Shown in pieces: positions 1 to 5,660 of a DNA stretch of 5,758 nucleotides. The position numbers were made by a program, and so were the translations under genes. Origin of the DNA: Candidatus Gastranaerophilales bacterium. GTDB lineage: Bacteria; Cyanobacteriota; Vampirovibrionia; Gastranaerophilales; Gastranaerophilaceae. The stretch lies in assembly GCA_900772035.1 (NCBI GenBank), contig CAAGQE010000326.1, forward strand, positions 1 through 5,758, in the 5' to 3' direction. Within the stretch, counting starts at the first letter, position 1, and each line of letters begins with the position of its first letter. The notes beneath the pieces were generated by a model. That model was not told where the DNA came from. It was given only the letters and a program-made list of their open reading frames with translations, and searched no databases.

Positions 1-1
1 C

Positions 2-2326
2 CCCGAGTATTTTAACTACTTGGTAGCAGGCATTATCGTTTCTGTTCTCGGCTTGTTATGGGGCTTAAAAGCCTTCTGTGACATCAAGAAATTTGATACA
101 CACAAATGTATGGCCGAAATCGGAAACGTTATTTTTGAAACCTGCAAAACTTACTTGATTCAACAAGGTAAGTTCTTAGTTGCACTCGAAGTGTTAATTG
201 CACTTTGTATTGCATTCTATTTTGGTTACTTGCAAGCTATGCCGCTCAAGAACGTATTAATCATTTTGGGAATGTCAGTTGTTGGTATTCTCGGTTCATA
301 CGGTGTTGCATGGTTCGGTATCAGAATGAACACTTTGGCAAACGCAAGAACTGCATTTGCATCATTAAAAGGTGACCCGCTCAACATTTTGAGCATTCCG
401 TTAAAAGCAGGTATGAGTATCGGTGTTGTTCTCGTTTCTGTAGAACTTATCATGATGCTCTTAATCTTGTTATTCATCCCCGGCGAAATTGCAGGCGCTT
501 GCTTCATCGGTTTTGCAATCGGTGAATCACTCGGTGCTTCAGCACTTCGTGTAGCCGGCGGTATCTTCACTAAGATTGCAGACATCGGTTCTGACCTTAT
601 GAAGATTCACTTCACTATTAAAGAAGACGATCCGAGAAACCCCGGTGTTATCGCTGACTGTACAGGTGACAACGCAGGCGACTCAATCGGACCTACTGCT
701 GACGGTTTTGAAACTTACGGTGTAACAGGTGTTGCTCTCGTTTCATTCATTTTGTTGGCAGTTGTAAATCCTGACGGAACTGCAAATCCGTTAAATCAAG
801 TTACATTGTTGACTTGGATTTTCGTTATGAGATTCTTGATGATTGTTACATCAGTTATCGCATACGGTGTTAACAACGTTTTGACAAACGTATTATACAA
901 AGGCAAAGCTGATTTAGACTTTGAAGCACCTTTGACAAACCTTGTTTGGATTACATCAATCCTTTCAATGGTAATGACATTCGGCGTAAGCTACTATATG
1001 TTGGCTAACGTTGAAGGATTTGGCAATTTGTGGTTGATTCTCGCAATCATCATTTCTTGCGGTACTTTGGGCGCAGCATTAATTCCTGAAGCAACAAAAG
1101 TATTTACAAGTCCTAAAGCAAAACACACAGAAGAAGTTGTTACTGCATCAAGAGAAGGCGGTGCTTCATTGACAATCCTTTCAGGTTTGGTTGCAGGTAA
1201 CTTCTCAGGCTTCTGGATTGGCGCAGTAATCGTATTCTTGATGGCTATTGCATATTTTGCAAGCACATACATTCCTGCTGAAATTATGTCATACTCATCA
1301 GTATTCGCATTCGGTTTGGTAGCATTCGGTTTCTTAGGTATGGGACCTGTTACTATCGCAGTTGACTCATACGGACCTGTTACCGACAACGCACAATCAG
1401 TTTACGAACTTTCTTTGATTGAAGAAGTTCCGAATGTATCAGAAGAAGTTGAAAAAGAATTCGGTTTCAAACCTAACTTCGACGTTGCTAAGAAATACCT
1501 CGAAGCAAACGACGGTGCAGGTAACACATTCAAAGCAACATCAAAACCCGTACTTATCGGTACTGCGGTTGTTGGTGCTACAACAATGATTTTCTCATTG
1601 ATTTTGGTTATCCAAAATACATTGGGAATTAACCCGACAGAAATCTTGAACTTGCTCAATCCGTTCACATTGCTCGGATTGCTCGCAGGCGGCGCTGTTA
1701 TTTACTGGTTCTCAGGTGCTTCAATGCAAGCGGTAACAACCGGTGCATACAGAGCAGTTGAATACATCAAGAGAAACATTAAACTCGATGAAAATGCAGA
1801 AAAACGTGCAGACGTTGCAAATTCTAAAGAAGTTGTAAGAATTTGTACAGAATATGCTCAAAAAGGTATGGTAAATATCTTTATCGCATTGTTCGCATTT
1901 GCACTTGCACTCGCTTGCTTGTCTGCTCCGTCAGAAGCCAGCCCGTTGCCTGTATCATTCTTCGTATCTTACTTAATCGCAATCGCAACATTCGGTTTGT
2001 TCCAAGCCGTATTTATGGCTAACGCAGGCGGATGCTGGGATAACGCTAAGAAGATTGTTGAAGTTGACCTCGCTGAAAAGGGAACACCTCTTCACGAAGC
2101 AACAGTTGTCGGCGATACAGTCGGTGACCCGTTCAAAGATACATCTTCAGTAGCAATGAACCCGATTATTAAATTTACAACATTGTTCGGCTTGTTGGCA
2201 ATGGAAATTGCTTTGAGCGAATCATTCAGAGCCATCGCTCCGAAAATCGGTGTTGTTCTTTTAATCATCGCATTGTTCTTCGTAATTCGTTCATTCTACG
2301 GAATGAGAATCCCGACTAATAAATAA
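2..2326 (+). CDS. hppA: Membrane-bound ion-translocating pyrophosphatase, 5' end outside the window
   Basis: Integral membrane pyrophosphatase that hydrolyses PPi to two phosphates and pumps H+ (or Na+) out of the cytoplasm. The frame is open to the left edge, so the start lies upstream; 774 codons are visible, within the family's size, and about 16 membrane helices are expected. Counting the TTG at base 20 as residue 1, the substrate-site motifs are all present: D188/D192/K195, EDDPRN at 202-207, GDNAGD at 216-221 followed by D228 and E231, DSYGPVTDN at 449-457, WDNAKK at 673-678, and DPFKDT at 703-708 with K718. GNTFKA (501-506) has Lys505 where K+-dependent enzymes have Ala, which predicts K+ independence. 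The CTGDNAGDS and SVAMN variants and a one-residue-shorter loop after DL (192-193) fit the divergent, Na+-regulated H+-pumping clade; this assignment is from memory of the family. The ion pumped cannot be read with certainty. It stands alone and ends at a strong terminator. Confidence 0.97.
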   Translation, partial: PEYFNYLVAGIIVSVLGLLWGLKAFCDIKKFDTHKCMAEIGNVIFETCKTYLIQQGKFLVALEVLIALCIAFYFGYLQAMPLKNVLIILGMSVVGILGSYGVAWFGIRMNTLANARTAFASLKGDPLNILSIPLKAGMSIGVVLVSVELIMMLLILLFIPGEIAGACFIGFAIGESLGASALRVAGGIFTKIADIGSDLMKIHFTIKEDDPRNPGVIADCTGDNAGDSIGPTADGFETYGVTGVALVSFILLAVVNPDGTANPLNQVTLLTWIFVMRFLMIVTSVIAYGVNNVLTNVLYKGKADLDFEAPLTNLVWITSILSMVMTFGVSYYMLANVEGFGNLWLILAIIISCGTLGAALIPEATKVFTSPKAKHTEEVVTASREGGASLTILSGLVAGNFSGFWIGAVIVFLMAIAYFASTYIPAEIMSYSSVFAFGLVAFGFLGMGPVTIAVDSYGPVTDNAQSVYELSLIEEVPNVSEEVEKEFGFKPNFDVAKKYLEANDGAGNTFKATSKPVLIGTAVVGATTMIFSLILVIQNTLGINPTEILNLLNPFTLLGLLAGGAVIYWFSGASMQAVTTGAYRAVEYIKRNIKLDENAEKRADVANSKEVVRICTEYAQKGMVNIFIALFAFALALACLSAPSEASPLPVSFFVSYLIAIATFGLFQAVFMANAGGCWDNAKKIVEVDLAEKGTPLHEATVVGDTVGDPFKDTSSVAMNPIIKFTTLFGLLAMEIALSESFRAIAPKIGVVLLIIALFFVIRSFYGMRIPTNK

Positions 2327-2353
2327 TCGGCGATTGCTTAAAAGATAATAAGG

Positions 2354-2386
2354 TAAGGCGGTTTGAAAAAACCGCCTTATTTTTTT
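2354..2386 (+). terminator. Intrinsic terminator of hppA
   Basis: A perfect 11-bp stem (2354-2364 with 2369-2379, TAAGGCGGTTT and its complement) closes a GAAA tetraloop and is followed directly by seven T (2380-2386). It begins 28 bases after the hppA stop codon, so it should end the hppA transcript. Confidence 0.95.
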
Positions 2387-2391
2387 GAATT

Positions 2392-2403
2392 AGATTCTGA
2401 AAC
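2392..2403 (+). repeat. Fragment of the second repeat family
   Basis: AGATTCTGAAAC matches the beginning of the repeat arm at 2596-2607 (AGACTCTGAAAC) in 11 of 12 bases. It stops abruptly where unrelated sequence leads into the palindromic unit at 2413. It reads as a remnant of an older copy, although 12 bases is short enough that chance cannot be excluded. Confidence 0.4.
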
Positions 2404-2412
2404 TGTTGATAC

Positions 2413-2439
2413 AGATTCTTCGCTGCGCTCAGAATGACG
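2413..2439 (-). repeat. REP-like palindromic repeat, copy 1
   Basis: This 27-base unit contains TTCGCTGCGCTCAGAATGAC. Its reverse complement matches the unit at 2728-2754 in 25 of 27 positions, so the two lie in opposite orientation 288 bases apart. Within the unit, ATTCT (2415-2419) can pair with AGAAT (2431-2435) around an 11-base loop. Units of this general form (GTCATTCTGAGCG...GAAGAATC) are widespread in intergenic regions of many bacteria. They are normally non-coding and often lie downstream of genes. Confidence 0.85.
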
Positions 2440-2483
2440 AAAAATATCTGTCGTCATTCTAAGGAGTAAGCGCAGAGTGCGAA
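2419..2483. repeat. Compound inverted repeat / long interrupted hairpin
   Basis: Three stacked stems fold this segment: TTCGC 2419-2423 with GCGAA 2479-2483, TGCGC 2424-2428 with GCGCA 2470-2474, and AGAATGACG 2431-2439 with CGTCATTCT 2452-2460. The apical loop is 12 bases. The right arm carries 9 extra bases (2461-2469) and 4 extra bases (2475-2478) as bulges. The right arm is a diverged copy of the same repeat unit facing the left arm, so this is a head-to-head pair as in REP doublets (BIME-like elements). Confidence 0.75.
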
Positions 2484-2563
2484 AGTTTTGGCGATAAGAA
2501 GATGAAATCTTTAAATCGGCAAACCTAGGCACGTTTATTGCGTACCTTGCGAATTGCTTTAGC

Positions 2564-2575
2564 CGAAGTATCTTT
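2564..2575 (+). repeat. Fragment of the palindromic repeat
   Basis: CGAAGTATCTTT is identical over 12 bases to 2745-2756, the right end of repeat copy 2. The preceding bases (2521-2563) hold only a weak hairpin (GGCACG 2528-2533 with CGTACC 2541-2546, one mismatch) and no clear repeat, so this is probably a decayed or chimaeric copy. Confidence 0.45.
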
Positions 2576-2595
2576 CGTAATATTTACAAATAATC

Positions 2596-2655
2596 AGACT
2601 CTGAAACAAGTTTAGAGTGACAGTATAATGTCATTCCGAATTCATTTCGGAAACT
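2596..2655. repeat. Inverted pair of a second repeat family
   Basis: Two 27-base arms (2596-2622 and 2629-2655) face each other across a 6-base loop. The reverse complement of the left arm matches the right arm at 18 of 27 positions, and several of the mismatches would be G-U pairs in RNA. The outer part of the right arm has its own short palindrome, TTCCGAA...TTCGGAA. Read on the - strand, the pair encodes a peptide typical of such repeats (RNEFGMT and CHSKLVSES), which is a familiar mark of repeat-derived false genes. Confidence 0.75.
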
Positions 2656-2727
2656 TTTGAACAAATATTGTCGAAACAGATTATTCGTGATAAATCCCTC
2701 AGATTGATATAATGTGAAGCCATAAAT

Positions 2728-2754
2728 CGTCATACTGAGCGCAGCGAAGTATCT
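2728..2754 (+). repeat. REP-like palindromic repeat, copy 2
   Basis: This unit contains CATACTGAGCGCAGCGAAGT and matches the reverse complement of copy 1 (2413-2439) at 25 of 27 positions. ATACT (2732-2736) pairs with AGTAT (2748-2752) around an 11-base loop. The only two differences from copy 1 fall on the two partners of the central base pair of this stem, so pairing is kept in both copies. Confidence 0.85.
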
Positions 2755-2811
2755 TTTTGTTGTGTCGTCACCTAGCCTGCAGTATAAACATACATCAGAC
2801 AAAATTTGCAC

Positions 2812-2842
2812 AAAAAAACACCCTTTTAACAAGGGTGTTTTT
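2812..2842 (-). terminator. Intrinsic terminator of the pentapeptide-repeat gene
   Basis: A perfect 12-bp stem (AAAAACACCCTT 2814-2825 with AAGGGTGTTTTT 2831-2842) has a 5-base loop. On the - strand it ends in seven T (complement of 2812-2818). It starts 17 bases past the stop codon of the - strand gene. Because of the A/T arms it could also stop + strand transcripts. Confidence 0.93.
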
Positions 2843-2859
2843 AATTTTATAAGTTTTTA

Positions 2860-3387
2860 TTAGTAATCTTGATTTGTTGCTTCTTCATCATCTTCAAGTG
2901 CTGACAAATCACGTGTTGTAGATGTATCGAATTCTTCGGGAAGCATATCATCGTCGGGCCAAATCGTTGTGTCGTCATATCTTGATGCGGAAAGATTTTC
3001 TGCTGCCGACAAGTCGGAATCTGTCAAATCTGCTTCTGTAAGAACGCAGCCGACCATATCTGCTTCCGTAAAGTTGCAGTAATTTAAAACTGCAAAGTTG
3101 AAGTTTGTTCCGTTTAGCAAAGAACCCGAGAAGTCGCATTCGACGACATTACTTCTTGTGAAGTCAACGGATTCCAAGTTTGCATCCGTAAAATTTATAA
3201 GTGATAGTGTCGTGTCGGCAAAAGTGCTGCCTGACAAGTCACAGTTTGTAAAATCAATATTTTCCAAAGTCGAATTCGCAAAATCCATTTCTGTTAAGTC
3301 TATTTCTTCGTCCGATTTTGAACGATAAGAATTAAAGGCTTCGTAGTCGTGTAAAATCATTTCTGCGAGTTGGTCTTTTGTATACAT
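2860..3387 (-). CDS. Acidic pentapeptide-repeat protein
   Basis: A 175-residue protein with no signal peptide or membrane segment, hence probably cytosolic. Residues 1-28 look helical. Residues 29-128 form 20 uninterrupted pentapeptide repeats (IDLTE, MDFAN ... ADLTD, SDLSA), enough for five full coils of a right-handed quadrilateral beta-helix (known fold of the family). The central residue alternates Phe and Leu with almost no break from 36 to 106. Residues 137-152 (YDDTTIWP and following) resemble the capping segment common at the end of such domains, and an acidic tail follows. By hand count there are about 41 Asp/Glu against 6 Lys/Arg. Function cannot be assigned: some family members mimic DNA and bind gyrase (Qnr, MfpA), but most have no known role. 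The ATG start is supported by AGGAG nine bases upstream. It lies 67 bp downstream of the response-regulator gene on the same strand. Confidence 0.93.
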   Translation of the reverse strand: MYTKDQLAEMILHDYEAFNSYRSKSDEEIDLTEMDFANSTLENIDFTNCDLSGSTFADTTLSLINFTDANLESVDFTRSNVVECDFSGSLLNGTNFNFAVLNYCNFTEADMVGCVLTEADLTDSDLSAAENLSASRYDDTTIWPDDDMLPEEFDTSTTRDLSALEDDEEATNQDY

Positions 3388-3396
3388 GCTTTTGTT

Positions 3397-3401
3397 CTCC
3401 T
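3397..3401 (-). promoter_or_regulatory. Ribosome binding site of the pentapeptide-repeat gene
   Basis: On the - strand AGGAG stands nine bases before the ATG at 3387-3385, a strong Shine-Dalgarno match that fixes this start. Confidence 0.85.
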
Positions 3402-3419
3402 ATTTACATGTTCATTGTT

Positions 3420-3447
3420 ATTTTACATGATTTTATTGTATTTTCAA
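3420..3447 (-). promoter_or_regulatory. Putative sigma-70-type promoter of the pentapeptide-repeat gene
   Basis: On the - strand TTGAAA (3447-3442) is followed after 16 bases by TAAAAT (3425-3420). This predicts a transcript start near 3412 and a 5' leader of about 25 bases carrying the ribosome binding site. The -35 box starts 7 bases after the stop codon of the response-regulator gene. The segment is AT-rich, so a chance match is possible. Confidence 0.55.
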
Positions 3448-3454
3448 ACACTTT

Positions 3455-4105
3455 CTAAATAATATTGTTACTAATTGCTTTTACGGCTGCCTGAGTTCTG
3501 TCATCCACTTCAAGTTTTTGCATAATACTGCTTACGTGTGCTTTTACCGTATTTATGCTCAGGTGTAGCTTTTTCGCTATCTCGGTGTTGTTAAATCCTT
3601 CTGTCAAATAGGTCAACACTTGATGTTCGCGTTTGGTTAAATTGTAATCCGTATCTTTTTGGATTGCTGATTTTTGTTTACCACTCTTAATAATATCCAA
3701 GATATATTGTGATACGGACGGGTCAAACCAAATTGCACCGTTCAATACCGAATACAAAATCAGAGCGAGGTTATCAGGTTCGATTTCTTTTGAACAATAA
3801 GCGCTCGCGCCCGCTTTGACCGAGTTAATGACTTCTTCTTGTGTTTTATGAGAAGTCAAAATAATTATGGAAATATTCGGGTTAATTTTTTTGATTTTTT
3901 CGGTAGCCTCAATACCGTTCATTCCGGGAAGTCCAAGGTCCATGATGACCGCATCAATTCGTTCTTTTTGAACGATATCCAATGCCGTAGGCGCATCCGC
4001 AGCTTCAAAGATTTTGCCGATGTAGTCTTTCGTTTGAAGTGCTGCTTTTAGTCCAAACCTGATAAGTGTGTGGTCTTCGGTTATCAGAACGTTAAATTTG
4101 CTCAT
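3455..4105 (-). CDS. NarL/FixJ-family two-component response regulator (REC + LuxR-type HTH)
   Basis: A 216-residue cytosolic transcription factor. The N-terminal receiver domain (about 4-120) has the acidic pair E10/D11, the phospho-acceptor D56 within MDLGLPGMNG, the switch Thr84 and the conserved Lys106, so it should be phosphorylatable. A linker (about 121-153) leads to a LuxR/GerE helix-turn-helix (156-211) with LTKREHQVL, NNTEIAKKL and the recognition helix NTVKAHVSSIMQKL. An in-frame ATG at 4150 would add 15 residues (NGRRHWQ...) that fit no receiver domain, so the ATG at 4105 is chosen; AAGG lies six bases before it. The gene overlaps the end of the TPR gene by 14 bases, which implies translational coupling. 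The target genes, signal and partner kinase cannot be read from the window. Confidence 0.95.
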   Translation of the reverse strand: MSKFNVLITEDHTLIRFGLKAALQTKDYIGKIFEAADAPTALDIVQKERIDAVIMDLGLPGMNGIEATEKIKKINPNISIIILTSHKTQEEVINSVKAGASAYCSKEIEPDNLALILYSVLNGAIWFDPSVSQYILDIIKSGKQKSAIQKDTDYNLTKREHQVLTYLTEGFNNTEIAKKLHLSINTVKAHVSSIMQKLEVDDRTQAAVKAISNNII

Positions 4106-5660
4106 GTGGTACCTTGCCTTTTTCAACTGCCAATGCCGCCGCCCGTTCAATATCTGTTTGGGCTGTTTCTATATTACCCTTTTTGGTATTTAATATGCTT
4201 TTATAATAAAAATATCTGGGGCTTCTCTTCGTGATAAAAGCCGCAGCGTTTATGTATTGTTCGGCATTTTTTAAGTCGTTATTTTGCAATGAAGTTTGTG
4301 CCAAATCTAACCAGCCTTCGGGATAGAACGGATTGTATTTGATAGATTCTTTAACCGTTTTGGGGTCTTTTGCAATCTGAGATGTAAGATACAGTACCTT
4401 GAAATTTTTAGGGTCTTTCTTTTGGGCTTTCTTCAAATATTTCGCGGTTTCTTTTTCGTCTTTAATAATATAGTTTGTAACCGTTAGCGCAACAAGGGTT
4501 TCAATATCTTTCTTGTTGTATTTGTAAGCAAGTTTGTACTCATCGAGTGCTTTTTCGTAATTCTTTTGATACAGGAAAATATCCCCCAGCCCTTTATGTG
4601 CAAAGGCTGCTTTTGTATTTTTAAGAAGGCATTTTTCGTATAATTTTTGTGCTTCTTGCATTTTACCCGTTAAGATGTATAAGTAGCCCAAAAGTTCGGG
4701 CGCTTGTTTGTTTTCACCTTTCAACATAAGCCCGTTAAGTTCGTTTATTGCTCTTTGGTAGTCTTTGTTTAAGTAAAAATAGTATGCAAGATAGTATTTG
4801 CTTTCGCTTTCTTTTTTGCTGGAATTTGATAGCGCATAATATTTGATTATATCAATGTCTTTGTGTGTTTCTGCGAGAATAATTTCTCTTTCATTAATCT
4901 TTTTCAAAGTTTTTAAGGCATCTTTTTGGTTACCGATGTCATTTTGAATTTCGGCTTTAAATTTTATATAATCTGCCTTGTTTTCATTTTTGGAAATCGC
5001 TCTGTTAATTTCATTGAGGGCTTTTTTATGTTTCTTTTCCGCAAAGTACGCTTTTGCTCTGATGTAAGAAGCGTAATCGGAATTCACAAGCGCTTTATCC
5101 GCCTTATCAATTCTTTTCAGACTTTCGTCCGTCATATTATTGTAAATAATATCAGCCATAAGTTCCGCAAAGAATACTTCTTCAGGGGTTTTTAACGACA
5201 AAATCGGAAATTCGTACTTTTTGATTGAACTTATATGATGTTCCCAAATTTCTCTGTCTTTGACGTTGCTCATTGCTTTTTCTGCCAGAGAGAAAAAGCC
5301 TGTTTCAGAAAGTCTGTATGCCAAAAACATATAGTAAAAATCGTTCGGTGTCATTGTCTTTAGGATGTTTCTGTATTCGTAATATGACACCGCGACGTTA
5401 GACTGCTTTGCGTGTTCTTGTGCCGCGTTAATTTTTTCTATGAGTTGTTTTGCTGTCGGATTGTACAACAACTTTTCGTCATAATAAATATTGTAGTCGG
5501 AATAGTGAACAAGTTCCGACAAGTCTGTTTTGCTTAAATAAGGCGCAAGTCTTGCCTGTTCGGATTTTATATAATTTTCATCAGCCGAAAAACTCGCTGT
5601 TGCAGAAAAAAATATCAGCGAAAATATTGCCGTAAAGAGTATCGCCGTTTTTTTTATCAA
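4092..5660 (-). CDS. Exported tetratricopeptide-repeat (TPR) protein
   Basis: A 522-residue protein with a Sec signal peptide: IKK at 2-4, a hydrophobic core at about 6-20, and probable cleavage after FSA (residue 26). There is no lipobox cysteine, so it is probably a soluble periplasmic or secreted protein. Residues 27-190 are helical but not clear TPRs. From about 194 to 512 I count about eight TPR-like units, near 194-227, 228-256, 285-318, 319-350, 351-384, 385-418, 445-478 and 479-512; the clearest is 351-384 (GLGDIFLYQKNYEKALDEY). TPR arrays bind partner proteins or peptides; no catalytic domain is seen. The start is TTG, favoured because it gives a clean signal peptide, has AAAGG seven bases upstream, and overlaps the TGA of the preceding gene. 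Its end overlaps the response-regulator gene by 14 bases. The actual ligand is unknown; sensing or envelope assembly are guesses. Confidence 0.9.
   Translation of the reverse strand: MIKKTAILFTAIFSLIFFSATASFSADENYIKSEQARLAPYLSKTDLSELVHYSDYNIYYDEKLLYNPTAKQLIEKINAAQEHAKQSNVAVSYYEYRNILKTMTPNDFYYMFLAYRLSETGFFSLAEKAMSNVKDREIWEHHISSIKKYEFPILSLKTPEEVFFAELMADIIYNNMTDESLKRIDKADKALVNSDYASYIRAKAYFAEKKHKKALNEINRAISKNENKADYIKFKAEIQNDIGNQKDALKTLKKINEREIILAETHKDIDIIKYYALSNSSKKESESKYYLAYYFYLNKDYQRAINELNGLMLKGENKQAPELLGYLYILTGKMQEAQKLYEKCLLKNTKAAFAHKGLGDIFLYQKNYEKALDEYKLAYKYNKKDIETLVALTVTNYIIKDEKETAKYLKKAQKKDPKNFKVLYLTSQIAKDPKTVKESIKYNPFYPEGWLDLAQTSLQNNDLKNAEQYINAAAFITKRSPRYFYYKSILNTKKGNIETAQTDIERAAALAVEKGKVPHEQI
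4112..4115 (-). promoter_or_regulatory. Ribosome binding site deciding the response-regulator start
   Basis: On the - strand CAAGG precedes the ATG at 4105-4103 with six bases between AAGG and the codon. It lies inside the last codons of the TPR gene and supports the shorter start over the ATG at 4150. It is a modest match, in keeping with coupling to translation of the upstream gene. Confidence 0.6.

Larger units (their letters stand above)
2327..2859. other. Gene-free convergent intergenic region filled with palindromic repeats
   Basis: These 533 bases lie between hppA (+) and the pentapeptide-repeat gene (-), so both neighbours end here. I see no convincing gene. The region holds the hppA terminator, two nearly identical inverted copies of a 27-base palindromic unit (2413-2439 and 2728-2754), a compound hairpin built on the first copy (2419-2483), an inverted pair of a second repeat family (2596-2655), short fragments of these repeats (2392-2403 and 2564-2575), and the terminator of the pentapeptide gene at the right end. 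The only sizeable open frame (2584-2832, - strand) runs through the repeats and looks like a by-product of them. Confidence 0.85.

Noticed and set aside
20..22. TTG at 20 as the true start of hppA
   Set aside because: The frame continues upstream to the window edge (PEYFNY) with no stop and the family needs a further N-terminal segment, so the real start is outside.
226..1668. Three open frames on the - strand opposite hppA (226-585, 994-1389, 1402-1668)
   Set aside because: They lie entirely antisense to a well-conserved gene and have low-complexity translations without domain features.
2601..2629. CTGAAA-17-TATAAT promoter-like pair, and a second TATAAT at 2708-2713
   Set aside because: The first lies within the repeat arm and loop with no gene downstream on the + strand. 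The second has no acceptable -35 box and also no gene to serve.
2413..2754. CRISPR array
   Set aside because: Repeats are few, in opposite orientations, irregularly spaced and partly degenerate; no spacers or cas genes are present.
2584..2832. 82-codon open frame on the - strand in the intergenic region
   Set aside because: It runs through both repeat families and part of the terminator, encodes the typical repeat-derived peptide CHSKLVSES, and shows no recognisable domain.
4106..4150. Longer start of the response regulator at ATG 4150
   Set aside because: The 15 extra residues fit no receiver domain and would increase the overlap with the TPR gene to 59 bases; the ATG at 4105 has its own AAGG.
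3098..5635. Short + strand open frames (3098-3328, 3839-4051, 4926-5195, 5450-5635)
   Set aside because: Each is antisense to a confidently coding - strand gene. The one at 3098-3328 only mirrors the pentapeptide repeat periodicity.
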